A stretch of DNA of 64,000 bases from Rhodopseudomonas palustris (GCF_013415845.1 NZ_CP058907.1:3782001-3846000), one strand, 5' to 3'. Numbered from the stretch's first letter, positions 26,052 through 34,833 are shown. A program made the numbers and translations. The notes: a model not told the origin generated them from the letters alone.

Positions 26052-27611
26052 CTACGGCCGCATCCGCATCCCGGTCGCGACACCGGGCTTGCGCAGCGGT
26101 TCGGCCAGGCGGGCGAATTCGCACAGCAGAGAACGCGTCTTGCGCGGATCGATGATCTCCTCGACCCAGAACTTCTCGGCCGAGCGGAACGGCGAGCGCA
26201 GCTTGTTCAGCCGCTCCTCGATCTCGCGCATCTTGGCGTCGCGATCCTCCGCCGCGTCGAGGTCGGCGCGGTAGGCCGCTTCGATGCCGCCTTCGAGCGG
26301 CAGCGAGCCCCAATACGCCGACGGCCACGCGTAGCGCATCGAGAACCGGTTCGCCGGCTGATGCACCACGCCGGCAACACCGAAGGCGTTGCGGACGATG
26401 ATCGTGCACCACGGCACGGTCGACTGGTTGACCGCCGTCATCGCGCGGACGCCATGGCGGATCGTCGCCGACTTCTCCGCCTCCAGTCCGATCATGAAGC
26501 CGGGGCAGTCCATCAGATACACCACCGGCAGATGGAAGGTCTCGGCGAGGTCGACGAAGCGAATGACCTTCTGGCAGGTGTCGGAGGTCCACGACCCGCC
26601 GTAGTGATAGGGATCGCCGGCCAGCAGCGCCACCGCCCGCCCGTCGAGCCGCGCGAGACCGGTGATGATCGAACGACCGAACGCCGAGCCGATTTCGAAG
26701 AATGACCCCTGATCGACCACCGACTCGATGATCGGCCGCATCTTGTAAACTTGGCGGCGATTGCGCGGCACCGCCTTCAGCAGCTTCTCGTCGGAACGCT
26801 CCGGATCGTCGTCGCACGCAAGCGTCGGCGGCAGTTCGTGCACCGACGACGGCAAGTAAGACAGGAAGCGCCGCGCACAGGCGAACGCTTCTTCCTCGGT
26901 GTCGACCGCATGATCGATCGCGCCGGCGCGGGTCTGAATGTCGGCGCCGCCGAGCTCTTGTTTGGTGAGATCCTGGCCTAGCCGCGCCACCACCGGCGGT
27001 CCGGCGACGAACATCGCCGAATTGCGGGTCATGATCGAATAGTGGCTGGCGGCGAGCCGCGCCGCACCGAGACCCGCGACCGAGCCGAGCCCGAGACCGA
27101 CCACCGGCACCTGCGCAAGGTTCGCCGTCGTGTACCAGTACCAGCGGGTGCCATCGACGCCGCCGGGCAGATTGGCGGCGCCTTTGCTCTCGATCGTCCT
27201 CACCGACCCGCCGCCGCCCGATCCTTCGATCACGCGGATGATCGGCAGCCGATAGTCGTGCGCCATCTCCTCCGCCATCTGCGGCTTGGCGTGGATCGAC
27301 GCATCGGCCGAGCCGCCGCGGACGGTGAAATCGTCACCGACCACCACCACGGTGCGGCCATCGATCTTCGCCCGGCCGAACACGCAGTTCGCCGGGGTCA
27401 GATTGATCAGTTCGCCATTGGCGTCATATTCGCCGAGACCGGCGACGGCGCCGATCTCGTGGAAACTGCCGGCGTCGCTCAGCCGATCGATGCGCTCACG
27501 GACCGTGAGCCGGCCCTGGTCATGCTGGCGCTTGACCTTGTCGATGCCGCCCATCTGCTGCGCGAAGTTCTCGCGCCGGGCCAGCTCGTCGAGCTCCGGC
27601 TTCCAACTCAT
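26052..27611 (-). CDS. Acyl-CoA carboxylase, carboxyltransferase (beta) subunit
   Basis: A 519-residue biotin-dependent carboxyltransferase of the propionyl-/methylcrotonyl-CoA carboxylase beta type. The two crotonase-like halves are present: the N-half with VRGGSADASIHAKPQM and EGSGGGGSVR, the C-half with GDPYHYGGSWT, DCPGFMIG and the late VEEIIDPR. It should move a carboxyl group from a biotin carrier to an acyl-CoA. A GGAGGG site precedes ATG at 27611. The only nearby partner is a 73-residue biotin carrier on the other side of the IclR gene; no biotin carboxylase subunit is in the window. Its first 92 bases overlap the end of the IclR gene in another frame. Confidence 0.9.
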   Translation of the reverse strand: MSWKPELDELARRENFAQQMGGIDKVKRQHDQGRLTVRERIDRLSDAGSFHEIGAVAGLGEYDANGELINLTPANCVFGRAKIDGRTVVVVGDDFTVRGGSADASIHAKPQMAEEMAHDYRLPIIRVIEGSGGGGSVRTIESKGAANLPGGVDGTRWYWYTTANLAQVPVVGLGLGSVAGLGAARLAASHYSIMTRNSAMFVAGPPVVARLGQDLTKQELGGADIQTRAGAIDHAVDTEEEAFACARRFLSYLPSSVHELPPTLACDDDPERSDEKLLKAVPRNRRQVYKMRPIIESVVDQGSFFEIGSAFGRSIITGLARLDGRAVALLAGDPYHYGGSWTSDTCQKVIRFVDLAETFHLPVVYLMDCPGFMIGLEAEKSATIRHGVRAMTAVNQSTVPWCTIIVRNAFGVAGVVHQPANRFSMRYAWPSAYWGSLPLEGGIEAAYRADLDAAEDRDAKMREIEERLNKLRSPFRSAEKFWVEEIIDPRKTRSLLCEFARLAEPLRKPGVATGMRMRP

Positions 27612-28485
27612 TCATTCCCTCCGGCCTGATCGTCTTCTTGTTATTGTTTCCGGCCGGACGCACCGCGACCAGGCCGCCATCCGCATTCTGCACCAGCGGT
27701 TCGATCGTCCCGGCGAGCTTGAGCAGCATCGGCGCGACTTCATCATGCAGCCGCTGCTCGTCGTACATCGCGGCCAGCACGCCGATCGTCACCATCACAT
27801 AGGTCTGGTACTGCGGCGACCAGATCGGCACGGCGATGCCGTTGATGTGCGGGCTGAACAGACCGCACGACACCACGTAGCCGCGCTCGCGCAGCATCGC
27901 GCGATCGGCCTCGATCCGCTCGCTCAGCAGCGCCGCATCGGCCGGCGCTTCGCGCTGGATCTCCGCCACCAGCGCGGCCGCGACGTTGTCGTCGAGCGAG
28001 GCCGCGTAGGCGTGACCGGCCGCGGTGCGGCTGATCGAGATGCGGCTGCCGGTGGTCGAATGCAGGCCGAGCGCGTGCGCCGCGCGGGCAAATTCGAGAT
28101 AGACCAGATGGAAGCGGTCCGGGATCAGGAAACCGATGGTGCCGGGAATCTGGTCGGCGACCTCCTGCAGGCGCGAGCGGATCAGATTGCGCAGCTGAAG
28201 GCCGCGGGTCATCGACGTGCTCATCGCGACCGCTGAGGGGCCGATGCGATACTTCTGGTCGCGCGGCAGATACACCAATTGGCCCATACGGGTCAGGGTG
28301 TGGGTGAGGCGCGACACCGTCGAGCGCGGCAAGCCGCAGCGGTTGGAGATTTCGAGATTACCGAGCCGGACGTCGTGGCCTTCGAAGCAGCGCAGCACGT
28401 CGAACGCGCGCGACACCACCTGAATCACATCGCCATCACCGGCCACATCCCCCTGCCTGCAGAGTCGTTCTGAGCGTCGTCCCAT
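27520..28485 (-). CDS. IclR-family transcriptional regulator
   Basis: A 321-residue IclR protein, longer than the usual 250-280. The winged helix (about 20-80) reads RAFDVLRCFEG...GLPRSTVSRLTHTL; the effector domain follows to about 275. The last 30 or so residues are Ala/Arg-rich and are read from bases that also encode the start of the carboxyltransferase, suggesting loss of an earlier stop codon. ATG at 28485 has AGGA upstream. It is divergent from the biotin carrier/TRAP genes, with a 17-base palindrome between them. Confidence 0.88.
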   Translation of the reverse strand: MGRRSERLCRQGDVAGDGDVIQVVSRAFDVLRCFEGHDVRLGNLEISNRCGLPRSTVSRLTHTLTRMGQLVYLPRDQKYRIGPSAVAMSTSMTRGLQLRNLIRSRLQEVADQIPGTIGFLIPDRFHLVYLEFARAAHALGLHSTTGSRISISRTAAGHAYAASLDDNVAAALVAEIQREAPADAALLSERIEADRAMLRERGYVVSCGLFSPHINGIAVPIWSPQYQTYVMVTIGVLAAMYDEQRLHDEVAPMLLKLAGTIEPLVQNADGGLVAVRPAGNNNKKTIRPEGMNELEAGARRAGPARELRAADGRHRQGQAPA

Positions 28486-28596
28486 GTCTTTTTATCCTGC
28501 GTGGTTATGATGCCCGATGCACCGGGAGTGCCCAACTTCCCGACCCGGCACATCTTACGTTCTTGGTTTCTTGTTACGTCTTCTAGTTTCGCTAGG

Positions 28597-28613
28597 CGGA
28601 ATATAATTCCGCT
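28597..28613. promoter_or_regulatory. IclR operator candidate
   Basis: GCGGAATATAATTCCGC is a perfect palindrome of 7-bp arms around ATA, in the centre of the IclR/biotin-carrier gap and 111 bases before the IclR start. The GGAAT-N3-ATTCC core resembles the TGGAA/TTCCA-type sites of IclR proteins. Confidence 0.5.
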
Positions 28614-28763
28614 TGAAGACAAAGCTACATCAGGCAAATTGCGCCGACAACATCGCTTGACGCCGCGCAAGGCCCCACGCGCAACCACTCAGCGCAAGAT
28701 TTTTGCCTTCAGCCGCAGCAGCGGAACCCGGCGCCGCCAACAACAAACAACGGAGGAACACCG

Positions 28764-28985
28764 ATGGCCGAGATCAAGATCGTCACCGAAGTCGCGGGCC
28801 GTGTCTGCGCGCTGCCGCTGTCGATCGGCGACGGCGTCGGTGAAGGCGACGACATCGTCTTTGTTGAAGCGATGAAAATGGAGATCCCCGTCGCCTCCCC
28901 GGCTGACGGAACCTTGAAGTCGCTGCACGTCGCACTCGACGATGTCGTTGCCGAAGGCCAACTCGTCGCGGTGATCGAAAGCTAG
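28764..28985 (+). CDS. Stand-alone biotin carboxyl carrier protein
   Basis: A 73-residue protein that is only a biotinyl domain: the hammerhead strand pair with the biotinylation motif EAMKM, target Lys38, and GTLKSLHVALDDVVAEGQLVAVIES closing the barrel. An AACGGAGGAACACCG leader gives a strong ribosome site. It is the carrier partner expected by the carboxyltransferase 1.1 kb away across the IclR gene. A lipoyl domain is less likely because the target turn is EAMKM rather than ETDKA. Confidence 0.9.
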   Translation: MAEIKIVTEVAGRVCALPLSIGDGVGEGDDIVFVEAMKMEIPVASPADGTLKSLHVALDDVVAEGQLVAVIES

Positions 28986-29168
28986 CTGCCGCGCACAAAC
29001 GTCACGCAACGTACCAACATCGTCGCTCGCCGGGACGTAATGTCGCATCATCCGGCGGCGATGTCGTGTGCAGACGACGCCGACACTGCGTTGCCATCAC
29101 CCAACTGCAGTGACATGCTCGCCCGATAACAAAGCAATCCGCAAAGCGGATGCGTTCGGGAGAGAAAC

Positions 29169-30329
29169 ATGACGGGACGTTTCGGTCCGCTCGCGGCGCT
29201 CGCCGTGGGCTGCGCGCTGATCACTACAACCGCTGCGCGTGCCGACGACATCAAGCTACCAACCACGATGGCATTCACTGCGTACGACACCGGCACCGCC
29301 GGTTTCAACATCGCGGTCGCGGTCGGCAAGATGATGAAGGACAAGCACGGCACCGACGTTCGCGTGCTGCCTGCCGGCAACGACGTCGCCCGCCTCGCCC
29401 CGCTCCGCAACGGCCGCGCCCAACTCGCCTGGATGGGATCTGGCACTTACTTCGCGCAGGAGGGCGTGTTCGAGTTCGGCGCCAAGGAATGGGGCCCGCA
29501 GCCGCTGCAGATCACGCTCAGCGTCGTCGACTGCAACGGCTCCTCGCTCGGCGTCGCCGCCGACATCGGCGTCAAGGAGGTCAAGGATCTGCGCGGCAAG
29601 CGCGTCGGCTTCGTGGTCGGCTCGCCGGCGCTCAACCAGAATGCGCTCGGCATCATGGCCTATGGCGGCCTGACCAAGGACGACGTCAAGATCGTCGAGT
29701 TCGCCAGCTACGGCGCGATGTGGAAGGGGCTGGTCAACAACGATGTCGACGCCGCATTTGGCACCACCATCACCGGTCCGGCACGAGAGGCCGAGAACTC
29801 GCCGCGCGGCCTGATCTGGCCGCCGATGCCGCATGCCGACAAGGCAGCGTGGGAACGCGTCAAGAAGGTCGCGCCGTTCTTCAATCCGGCGATGTCGAGC
29901 TGCGGCGCCGCGCACCAGCCCGGCAAGCCGATCGAGCTGTCGAACTACCCCTACCCGATCGCCACCGTGTACGCGACGCAGTCCGCCGATCAGGTGTACT
30001 CGATCACCAAGGCGATGATCGTCGATTACGACGCCTACAAGGACAACGCGCCCGGCGCCACCGGCCTCGCGGTGAAAACCCAGACCATGAAATGGGTGGT
30101 GCCGTTCCATCCCGGCGCCGTCAAGGCGCTGAAAGAAGCCGGCCAGTGGACCGCCGAGGATCAGACTCACAATGACGGGCTGATCAAGCGGCAGGAGGTG
30201 CTGGCCGCGGCGTGGAAGCAGTACGCAGCCGCGGCGCCGTCCGGTGATCAGGAATTCCGCGATGGCTGGATGACGGCGCGCGCCGCAGCGCTGAAGCGGG
30301 CGAACTTGCCGAACGGGTTCGAGCAGTAA
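29169..30329 (+). CDS. TAXI-type TRAP transporter binding protein
   Basis: A 386-residue periplasmic binding protein of the TAXI family. A signal peptide of about 25 residues ends ARA before DDIKLP; the mature part has the TAXI-type GTGTAGFNIAVAVGKMM-like opening (here GTAGF) and the NGRAQLAWMGSGTYFA ligand-loop segment. It delivers a carboxylate to the fused TRAP permease encoded 27 bases downstream. Its place beside the IclR-controlled carboxylase suggests that the imported acid, once CoA-activated, is what is carboxylated. Confidence 0.9.
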   Translation: MTGRFGPLAALAVGCALITTTAARADDIKLPTTMAFTAYDTGTAGFNIAVAVGKMMKDKHGTDVRVLPAGNDVARLAPLRNGRAQLAWMGSGTYFAQEGVFEFGAKEWGPQPLQITLSVVDCNGSSLGVAADIGVKEVKDLRGKRVGFVVGSPALNQNALGIMAYGGLTKDDVKIVEFASYGAMWKGLVNNDVDAAFGTTITGPAREAENSPRGLIWPPMPHADKAAWERVKKVAPFFNPAMSSCGAAHQPGKPIELSNYPYPIATVYATQSADQVYSITKAMIVDYDAYKDNAPGATGLAVKTQTMKWVVPFHPGAVKALKEAGQWTAEDQTHNDGLIKRQEVLAAAWKQYAAAAPSGDQEFRDGWMTARAAALKRANLPNGFEQ

Positions 30330-30356
30330 CGCATCGTCACGTCGGGGGACATTACC

Positions 30357-32423
30357 ATGCGCGCTGCTGAATCCGCCGCCCGCCCGACCAAACGGATTGT
30401 GCTCGACGATCCGCATTCGGTCGACAACATGCAGGAAGCCGAGGTCACGCGGGTGCGAAGCCTGCAGGGCTTCTGGCGCTGGGCACTGGTGGCCGCCGCT
30501 GCGGCCACCATTCTGCTGTGCATCAACCAGCAATTCTCGCTGCGATTCTTCATCGGCTACACCCAGCTCAACACGGAGTACTTCTACCTCCTGATCGCGC
30601 TGATGCTGCCGTTCACCTTCCTGATCTTCCCGGGCACATCGACGGCGCGGCTGGATCGTATCCCACTGTACGACGTCGCACTATTCGTGCTGACGATCGG
30701 CGCGGCGCTGGTGCTGATGAGCACCATCCGCAAGGCGGCGGAGGCCGGATGGGAATTCGGCGGAGCGCCGACCCACGTCTTCATCGCCGGCCTGGTGATG
30801 TGGGCGCTGCTGATGGAGGCGCTGCGCCGCACCGGCGGCTGGAGCCTGCTGCTCTGCATCTTCCCGTTCACCGTGTATCCGCTGTTCGCCGGCGCGCGCT
30901 GGCTCGGCCCGCTCGGCGGCTCGCAATCGACGCTGGAACAGGCGACCGCCTATCACGTGCTGTCCGGCGAGAGCCTGCTCGGGATTCCGATCCAGGCCTT
31001 CGCCGACACCGTGATCGGCTTTCTGGTGTTCGGCACCGCGCTGATGCTGACCGGCGCCGGAAAGTTCTTCATCAACCTGTCGTTCTCGATCTGCGGCACG
31101 TTCCGCGGCGGCGCCGCCAAGGTCTGCATCTTCGCTTCGGCCTTGCTCGGCATGATGTCCGGCTCAATCATCTCCAACGTGCTGACGGCCGGGACCATGA
31201 CCATCCCGGTGATGAAGAAGAGCGGCTTCCGCGCCTCCTACGCGGCAGCGATCGAGGCCTGCGCCTCGACCGGGGCGGTGCTGGCGCCGCCGGTGATGGG
31301 CGCCACCGCCTTCGTCATCGCGCAGTTCCTCAACGTCTCCTACGCCGAGGTGGCACTGGCGGCGATCGTGCCGGCGGCGCTGTATTACATCGGCCTGTTC
31401 ATGCAGGTCGACGCTTACGCGGCGCGGCACGGGCTGGAAGGCATTCCGCGCTCGGAACTGCCGAGCCTGTGGCAGACGCTGAAGGAAGGCTGGTACTACG
31501 CCTTCGTCATCGCGCTGCTCGTGGTCATGCTGCTGTACTTCAAGCGCGAGAGCCACGCGCCGTTCTACGCCACCGCGCTGCTGCTGGTGCTCAACCAGAT
31601 CTTCTCCAAGGAGACCCGCTGGACCCTCGGCAGCATCGTCCGCTTCCTGGAAGTCAACGGCCGCACCTTCGTCGAACTGATCGGCATCCTGGCCGGCTGC
31701 GGCCTGCTGATCGGCGCATTCTCGATGACGGGCGTGATCTCCAGCCTCGCAGCCGATCTGTTGCGGCTGGCCGGTGACAATGCCTTCCTGCTGCTGGCGA
31801 TGTGCGCGATCACCAGCCTGATCCTCGGCCTCGGCCTCACCACCACCGCCTGTTACATCTTCCTGGCGATCCTGGTGGCGCCGGCGCTGGAGAAGCTCGG
31901 GCTGAACCGGATGGCGGTGCACATGTTCATCTTCTATTGGGGCATGCTGTCGTCGATCACGCCACCGGTCGCGATCGCTTCCTTCGCCGCGGCCGGCATC
32001 GCCGGATCTCCGGCAATGAAGACCGGGTGGGAGTCGATGTGGGTGGGCAGCATCATCTACTTCATCCCGTTCTTCTTCGTGATGAACCCGGCGCTGGTGC
32101 TGCAGGGCCCGGACCCGTATCTCGCAGCGCTTGGCCTGCTGACGCTGGCGGCGGCGGGCACGCTGTGCATCTGCGGCGGCATCCAGGGCTATCAGGTCGG
32201 CATCGGCAATCTGCGCCGCGCCGGCGCGCTGGAATGGCCGCTGCGCGTCGCGCTGGTGATCGGCGGCTTCGTGCTGGCGACGCCGGGCGGCGGCATCAAT
32301 CCGCTGTCGCAGGTGCAAGTCACCTCGCTTGGGCTGTGCCTGCTGGTCCCAACCCTGGCGATCGCGTTGCTTCTGGTCCGCCGGGGCGACGGCGGCCAGC
32401 GTTTGGCGCGTCCCGTCGTGTAA
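30357..32423 (+). CDS. TRAP transporter, fused 4TM/12TM permease
   Basis: A 688-residue inner-membrane permease combining the small (DctQ-like) and large (DctM-like) TRAP subunits. About 30-40 hydrophilic residues come first, then roughly 16-18 hydrophobic segments. Conserved DctM stretches include GMMSGSIISNVLTAGTMTIP, ASTGAVLAPPVMGATAF and LGLGLTTTACYI. It pairs with the TAXI binding protein and uses an ion gradient. A long GC hairpin follows the stop codon. Confidence 0.92.
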   Translation: MRAAESAARPTKRIVLDDPHSVDNMQEAEVTRVRSLQGFWRWALVAAAAATILLCINQQFSLRFFIGYTQLNTEYFYLLIALMLPFTFLIFPGTSTARLDRIPLYDVALFVLTIGAALVLMSTIRKAAEAGWEFGGAPTHVFIAGLVMWALLMEALRRTGGWSLLLCIFPFTVYPLFAGARWLGPLGGSQSTLEQATAYHVLSGESLLGIPIQAFADTVIGFLVFGTALMLTGAGKFFINLSFSICGTFRGGAAKVCIFASALLGMMSGSIISNVLTAGTMTIPVMKKSGFRASYAAAIEACASTGAVLAPPVMGATAFVIAQFLNVSYAEVALAAIVPAALYYIGLFMQVDAYAARHGLEGIPRSELPSLWQTLKEGWYYAFVIALLVVMLLYFKRESHAPFYATALLLVLNQIFSKETRWTLGSIVRFLEVNGRTFVELIGILAGCGLLIGAFSMTGVISSLAADLLRLAGDNAFLLLAMCAITSLILGLGLTTTACYIFLAILVAPALEKLGLNRMAVHMFIFYWGMLSSITPPVAIASFAAAGIAGSPAMKTGWESMWVGSIIYFIPFFFVMNPALVLQGPDPYLAALGLLTLAAAGTLCICGGIQGYQVGIGNLRRAGALEWPLRVALVIGGFVLATPGGGINPLSQVQVTSLGLCLLVPTLAIALLLVRRGDGGQRLARPVV

Positions 32424-32429
32424 CACTCC

Positions 32430-32467
32430 CCGCTGCGGCGCCGGTATCAGCACCGGCGCCGCAGCGG
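32430..32467 (+). terminator. Strong hairpin after the TRAP permease gene
   Basis: A perfect 16-bp stem (CCGCTGCGGCGCCGGT with its complement) around ATCAGC, 6 bases after the permease stop codon. No T-run follows, so it may be a factor-assisted terminator or a 3' stability element. Confidence 0.6.
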
Positions 32468-32543
32468 CATCTCGGTTGATTTCCCTAGACACACCACCCG
32501 CATTGGTTGAGCATCCTGGCGTTTCAAACCAAGGAGCTTTGCA

Positions 32544-33098
32544 ATGCAACGTGTATTGGAAGTCACTTCGGTTGAGCTCAGCCTGGTCAAGACCAAGCCT
32601 CCGCAAATTCACATCGTCACGCACGGCACAGTGCCGACCTCTGGATGGAAGCAGCCGCGGCTGTCACCGTGGTTCTACATCCGGCCACCGGACGACGGCA
32701 TTCAGGACTTCGATTTCGTCGCCGATGCACCAACCGGGGTCGTGCTGCCGGTGATCACGCCGATCGTCGGCGAGGCGACGATCCCGCGCGATCCCGCCGA
32801 TTATTGGGGCCCGGGCAAGGCGCTCCGCGGCGTCCGCATCCACGCCCGCAGCAGCACCCGGGAAGCGACCTTCGGCGACGCCGAAGAACTCGCACAGGCG
32901 ATCTCACTGTTTCGCGGCGACGATGATCCGATCCCGTGGCTGATCTTCACCGCGACATCATCGGAATGCGACCTGACCGGCAAACTGCTCCGCGTCTATC
33001 ACACCGGCGACGTGCTGACTCGCGACTACCGGACCGACCGCGGCAATGTCGAGCTCGATCCCACCACCCAGCGCGTCGTCCGGGTGTGGTGCGGCTGA
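32544..33098 (+). CDS. Uncharacterised 184-residue protein
   Basis: Not recognised. The protein is soluble, with no signal peptide, membrane span or Cys cluster (two Cys only). It opens MQRVLEVTSVELSL, has several beta-rich stretches with Pro/Trp turns (PRLSPWFYIRPPDDG near 40-54), and ends in a VELDPTTQRVVRVWCG strand. Composition and codon use match the neighbours. AAGGAG lies 9 bases before the ATG. It stands alone between the TRAP terminator hairpin and a T-tailed terminator, so it appears to be a single-gene transcript. Confidence 0.75.
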   Translation: MQRVLEVTSVELSLVKTKPPQIHIVTHGTVPTSGWKQPRLSPWFYIRPPDDGIQDFDFVADAPTGVVLPVITPIVGEATIPRDPADYWGPGKALRGVRIHARSSTREATFGDAEELAQAISLFRGDDDPIPWLIFTATSSECDLTGKLLRVYHTGDVLTRDYRTDRGNVELDPTTQRVVRVWCG

Positions 33099-33117
33099 CG
33101 ATCCGCGACGTCCGAGC

Positions 33118-33148
33118 GCGGCGGGCGCTGAATGGCCCGCCGCTTTCT
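33118..33148 (+). terminator. Intrinsic terminator
   Basis: GCGGCGGGC and GCCCGCCGC form a perfect 9-bp stem with an 8-base loop, followed by TTTCT, 20 bases after the stop codon of the orphan gene. It lies between convergent genes. Confidence 0.7.
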
Positions 33149-33153
33149 GATGA

Positions 33154-33519
33154 TCAGCCCGGCAGCTTCTCGAACATCGGCACCAATTGGCCGGTGAAGG
33201 TGGTGAACCCGGCGCGGACGCGATCGCCGATCACCAGATCATTGGCGCCATGCGCCATCATTCGGAATCCTTCGGTGCAATCGACCAGCACAATCTTGAA
33301 CGGCACATGCGCACGCGCCTCGGCGGTGGCGGCGCGATGCACCAGGGTCTCGGCGCAGACCACGCCCTCACCGCTCGCGACCGTTGTGGTCAGGTCCTCG
33401 CTGCCGCAGGCCGCGCAGAACTCCCGGCGGAAATACTGCACCGCGCCGCAGCCGCCGCAGCGCTGATACGAGATCGCCCGCTCTCCGCAGGTCCAATCGG
33501 TGACCGCTGTTTCGCTCAT
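33154..33519 (-). CDS. Zn-ribbon OB-fold protein, DUF35 family
   Basis: A 121-residue DUF35 protein: a rubredoxin-like zinc ribbon with Cys21/Cys24 and Cys35/Cys38, then an OB-fold with the typical HVPFKIVLVDCTEGFRMMAH stretch. Members bind acyl-CoA and form complexes with thiolase-like enzymes (for example ChsH2 with Ltp2 in steroid side-chain breakdown). Its ATG overlaps the stop codon of the thiolase-like gene (ATGA), fitting an obligate pair. Confidence 0.9.
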   Translation of the reverse strand: MSETAVTDWTCGERAISYQRCGGCGAVQYFRREFCAACGSEDLTTTVASGEGVVCAETLVHRAATAEARAHVPFKIVLVDCTEGFRMMAHGANDLVIGDRVRAGFTTFTGQLVPMFEKLPG

Positions 33520-34652
33520 CGCACCCGCTCCAGGATCATGCTGACATGCGACGACAGCACGCCGCCATCGCCGTGCAGCAGCGCCAGCGACGCATCACGC
33601 ACCTGACGGTCGCCGGCCCGGCCGGTCATCTGCAGATGCGTCTCGACCAGATGCGCCATCGCGCCGCCGACGCCGCAATGGCCGTAGGATAATAGGCCGC
33701 CGTGGGTGTTCAGCGGCAGCGCGCCGGTTCGCGAGAAGTAGCCGTCCCGCGCCCGCGCCGCCGCCTCGCCTCGGCCTGCAAGCCCGAGGTCTTCGAGCAG
33801 CATCAGCAGCGTGATGGTGAAGCTGTCGTACACGGCAGCATACTTCACGTCGGCAATTCCGACGCCGCTTGCCGCCCAGGCTCGCGCGATCGACAGCTCC
33901 GCTCCGGACGGCCCATCCGCCGGCATCGCGGTGACGTGCTGATGGGTGTGGGCCTGACCGCAGCCTCGCACCTTGATACGATGTTCGGTGGTCGGTTCGC
34001 GGCTGATCACCAGCGCGGCGCCGCCATCGGACACCGGGCAGCAATCGAGCAGCTTCAGAGGCGAGGCGATCGGCTTCGACGCCATCACCTCGGCGACGCT
34101 GATCGGCTCGTGAAACTGCGCGCCGGGATGGGTGATCGCGTGGCTGCGCATCAGCACCGCGAACTCGGCGAGGTCTTCCTCGGTGACGCCGTGGTCGTGC
34201 ATGTAGCGCGATGCGACCAGGCCGTAATAGGCCGGGATGGTCGGCCCCAGCGGAACCTCGTAGATCGGGTGACCAACCTGCGCCAGCGCTTGCACCGAGG
34301 CGTCGCGGCTCTGCCCGGTCAGCCGGTTCTCGCCGCCCACCACCAGGATGTTCTTGGCCGCCCCACTCTCGACCAGCTGATGCGCCAGCATCGCCATCGC
34401 CATGCCGGTGGCGCCGCCGACCTGCACCGCGTGGCAATAGCTCGGCCGGATGCCGAAATGCTCGGCGAACACCGTCGCCAGCATGATGTGCGGCATCGTG
34501 GTCGAATAGCCGCACAGCAGCCCATCGATGTCGCCGCGCTTCAGCCCCGCATCCGCAATCGCCGCCTCTGCCGCCTCCCGCATCAGGCTGAGCGTGGTCG
34601 AACCATCGATCTTGCCGAACCGGGTGAGGCCGACGCCAGTGATGTAGCTCAT
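33516..34652 (-). CDS. Thiolase-like protein lacking the nucleophilic Cys (possible acyl-CoA retro-aldolase)
   Basis: A 378-residue thiolase-fold protein. Where thiolases have V-N-x-A-Cys-A-S-G, this reads VQVGGATG at 76-83, with Gly80 in the Cys position; Cys73 is out of register. The C-terminal catalytic His is kept (YGHCGVGG), and the NEAF position reads DSFT. Ltp2-type steroid retro-aldolases likewise lack the Cys and use Tyr residues with a DUF35 partner, so a retro-aldolase or carrier role is more likely than Claisen cleavage. The ATG at 34652 is preferred to a longer frame that begins within a repeat. It is coupled (ATGA) to the DUF35 gene. Confidence 0.88.
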   Translation of the reverse strand: MSYITGVGLTRFGKIDGSTTLSLMREAAEAAIADAGLKRGDIDGLLCGYSTTMPHIMLATVFAEHFGIRPSYCHAVQVGGATGMAMAMLAHQLVESGAAKNILVVGGENRLTGQSRDASVQALAQVGHPIYEVPLGPTIPAYYGLVASRYMHDHGVTEEDLAEFAVLMRSHAITHPGAQFHEPISVAEVMASKPIASPLKLLDCCPVSDGGAALVISREPTTEHRIKVRGCGQAHTHQHVTAMPADGPSGAELSIARAWAASGVGIADVKYAAVYDSFTITLLMLLEDLGLAGRGEAAARARDGYFSRTGALPLNTHGGLLSYGHCGVGGAMAHLVETHLQMTGRAGDRQVRDASLALLHGDGGVLSSHVSMILERVR

Positions 34653-34683
34653 GGTCGCCGCCTGCCTGTTACAAACCCCATCG

Positions 34684-34793
34684 CGTTCGTCATTCCGGGG
34701 CGCGCCTCTTGGCGCGAGCCCGGAATCCATACTCGCCGACGGTGGTTATGGATTCCGGGCTCGCCGCTTCGCGGCGCCCCGGAATGACGAACG
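34684..34793. repeat. Type 2 palindromic repeat
   Basis: Inverted arms CGTTCGTCATTCCGGGG...GGAATCCATA and its complement, closing CCCCGGAATGACGAACG, around a short variable centre. Inner arms carry smaller hairpins (GGCGCG and GCCGCTTCGCGGC). It lies between the CaiB/BaiF gene and the thiolase-like gene. Other copies: 41366, 43447 and 49899. Confidence 0.9.
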
Positions 34794-34833
34794 AGAGACT
34801 TTCGGAAAATTCGCACCGAACGCGTTACTTTCT

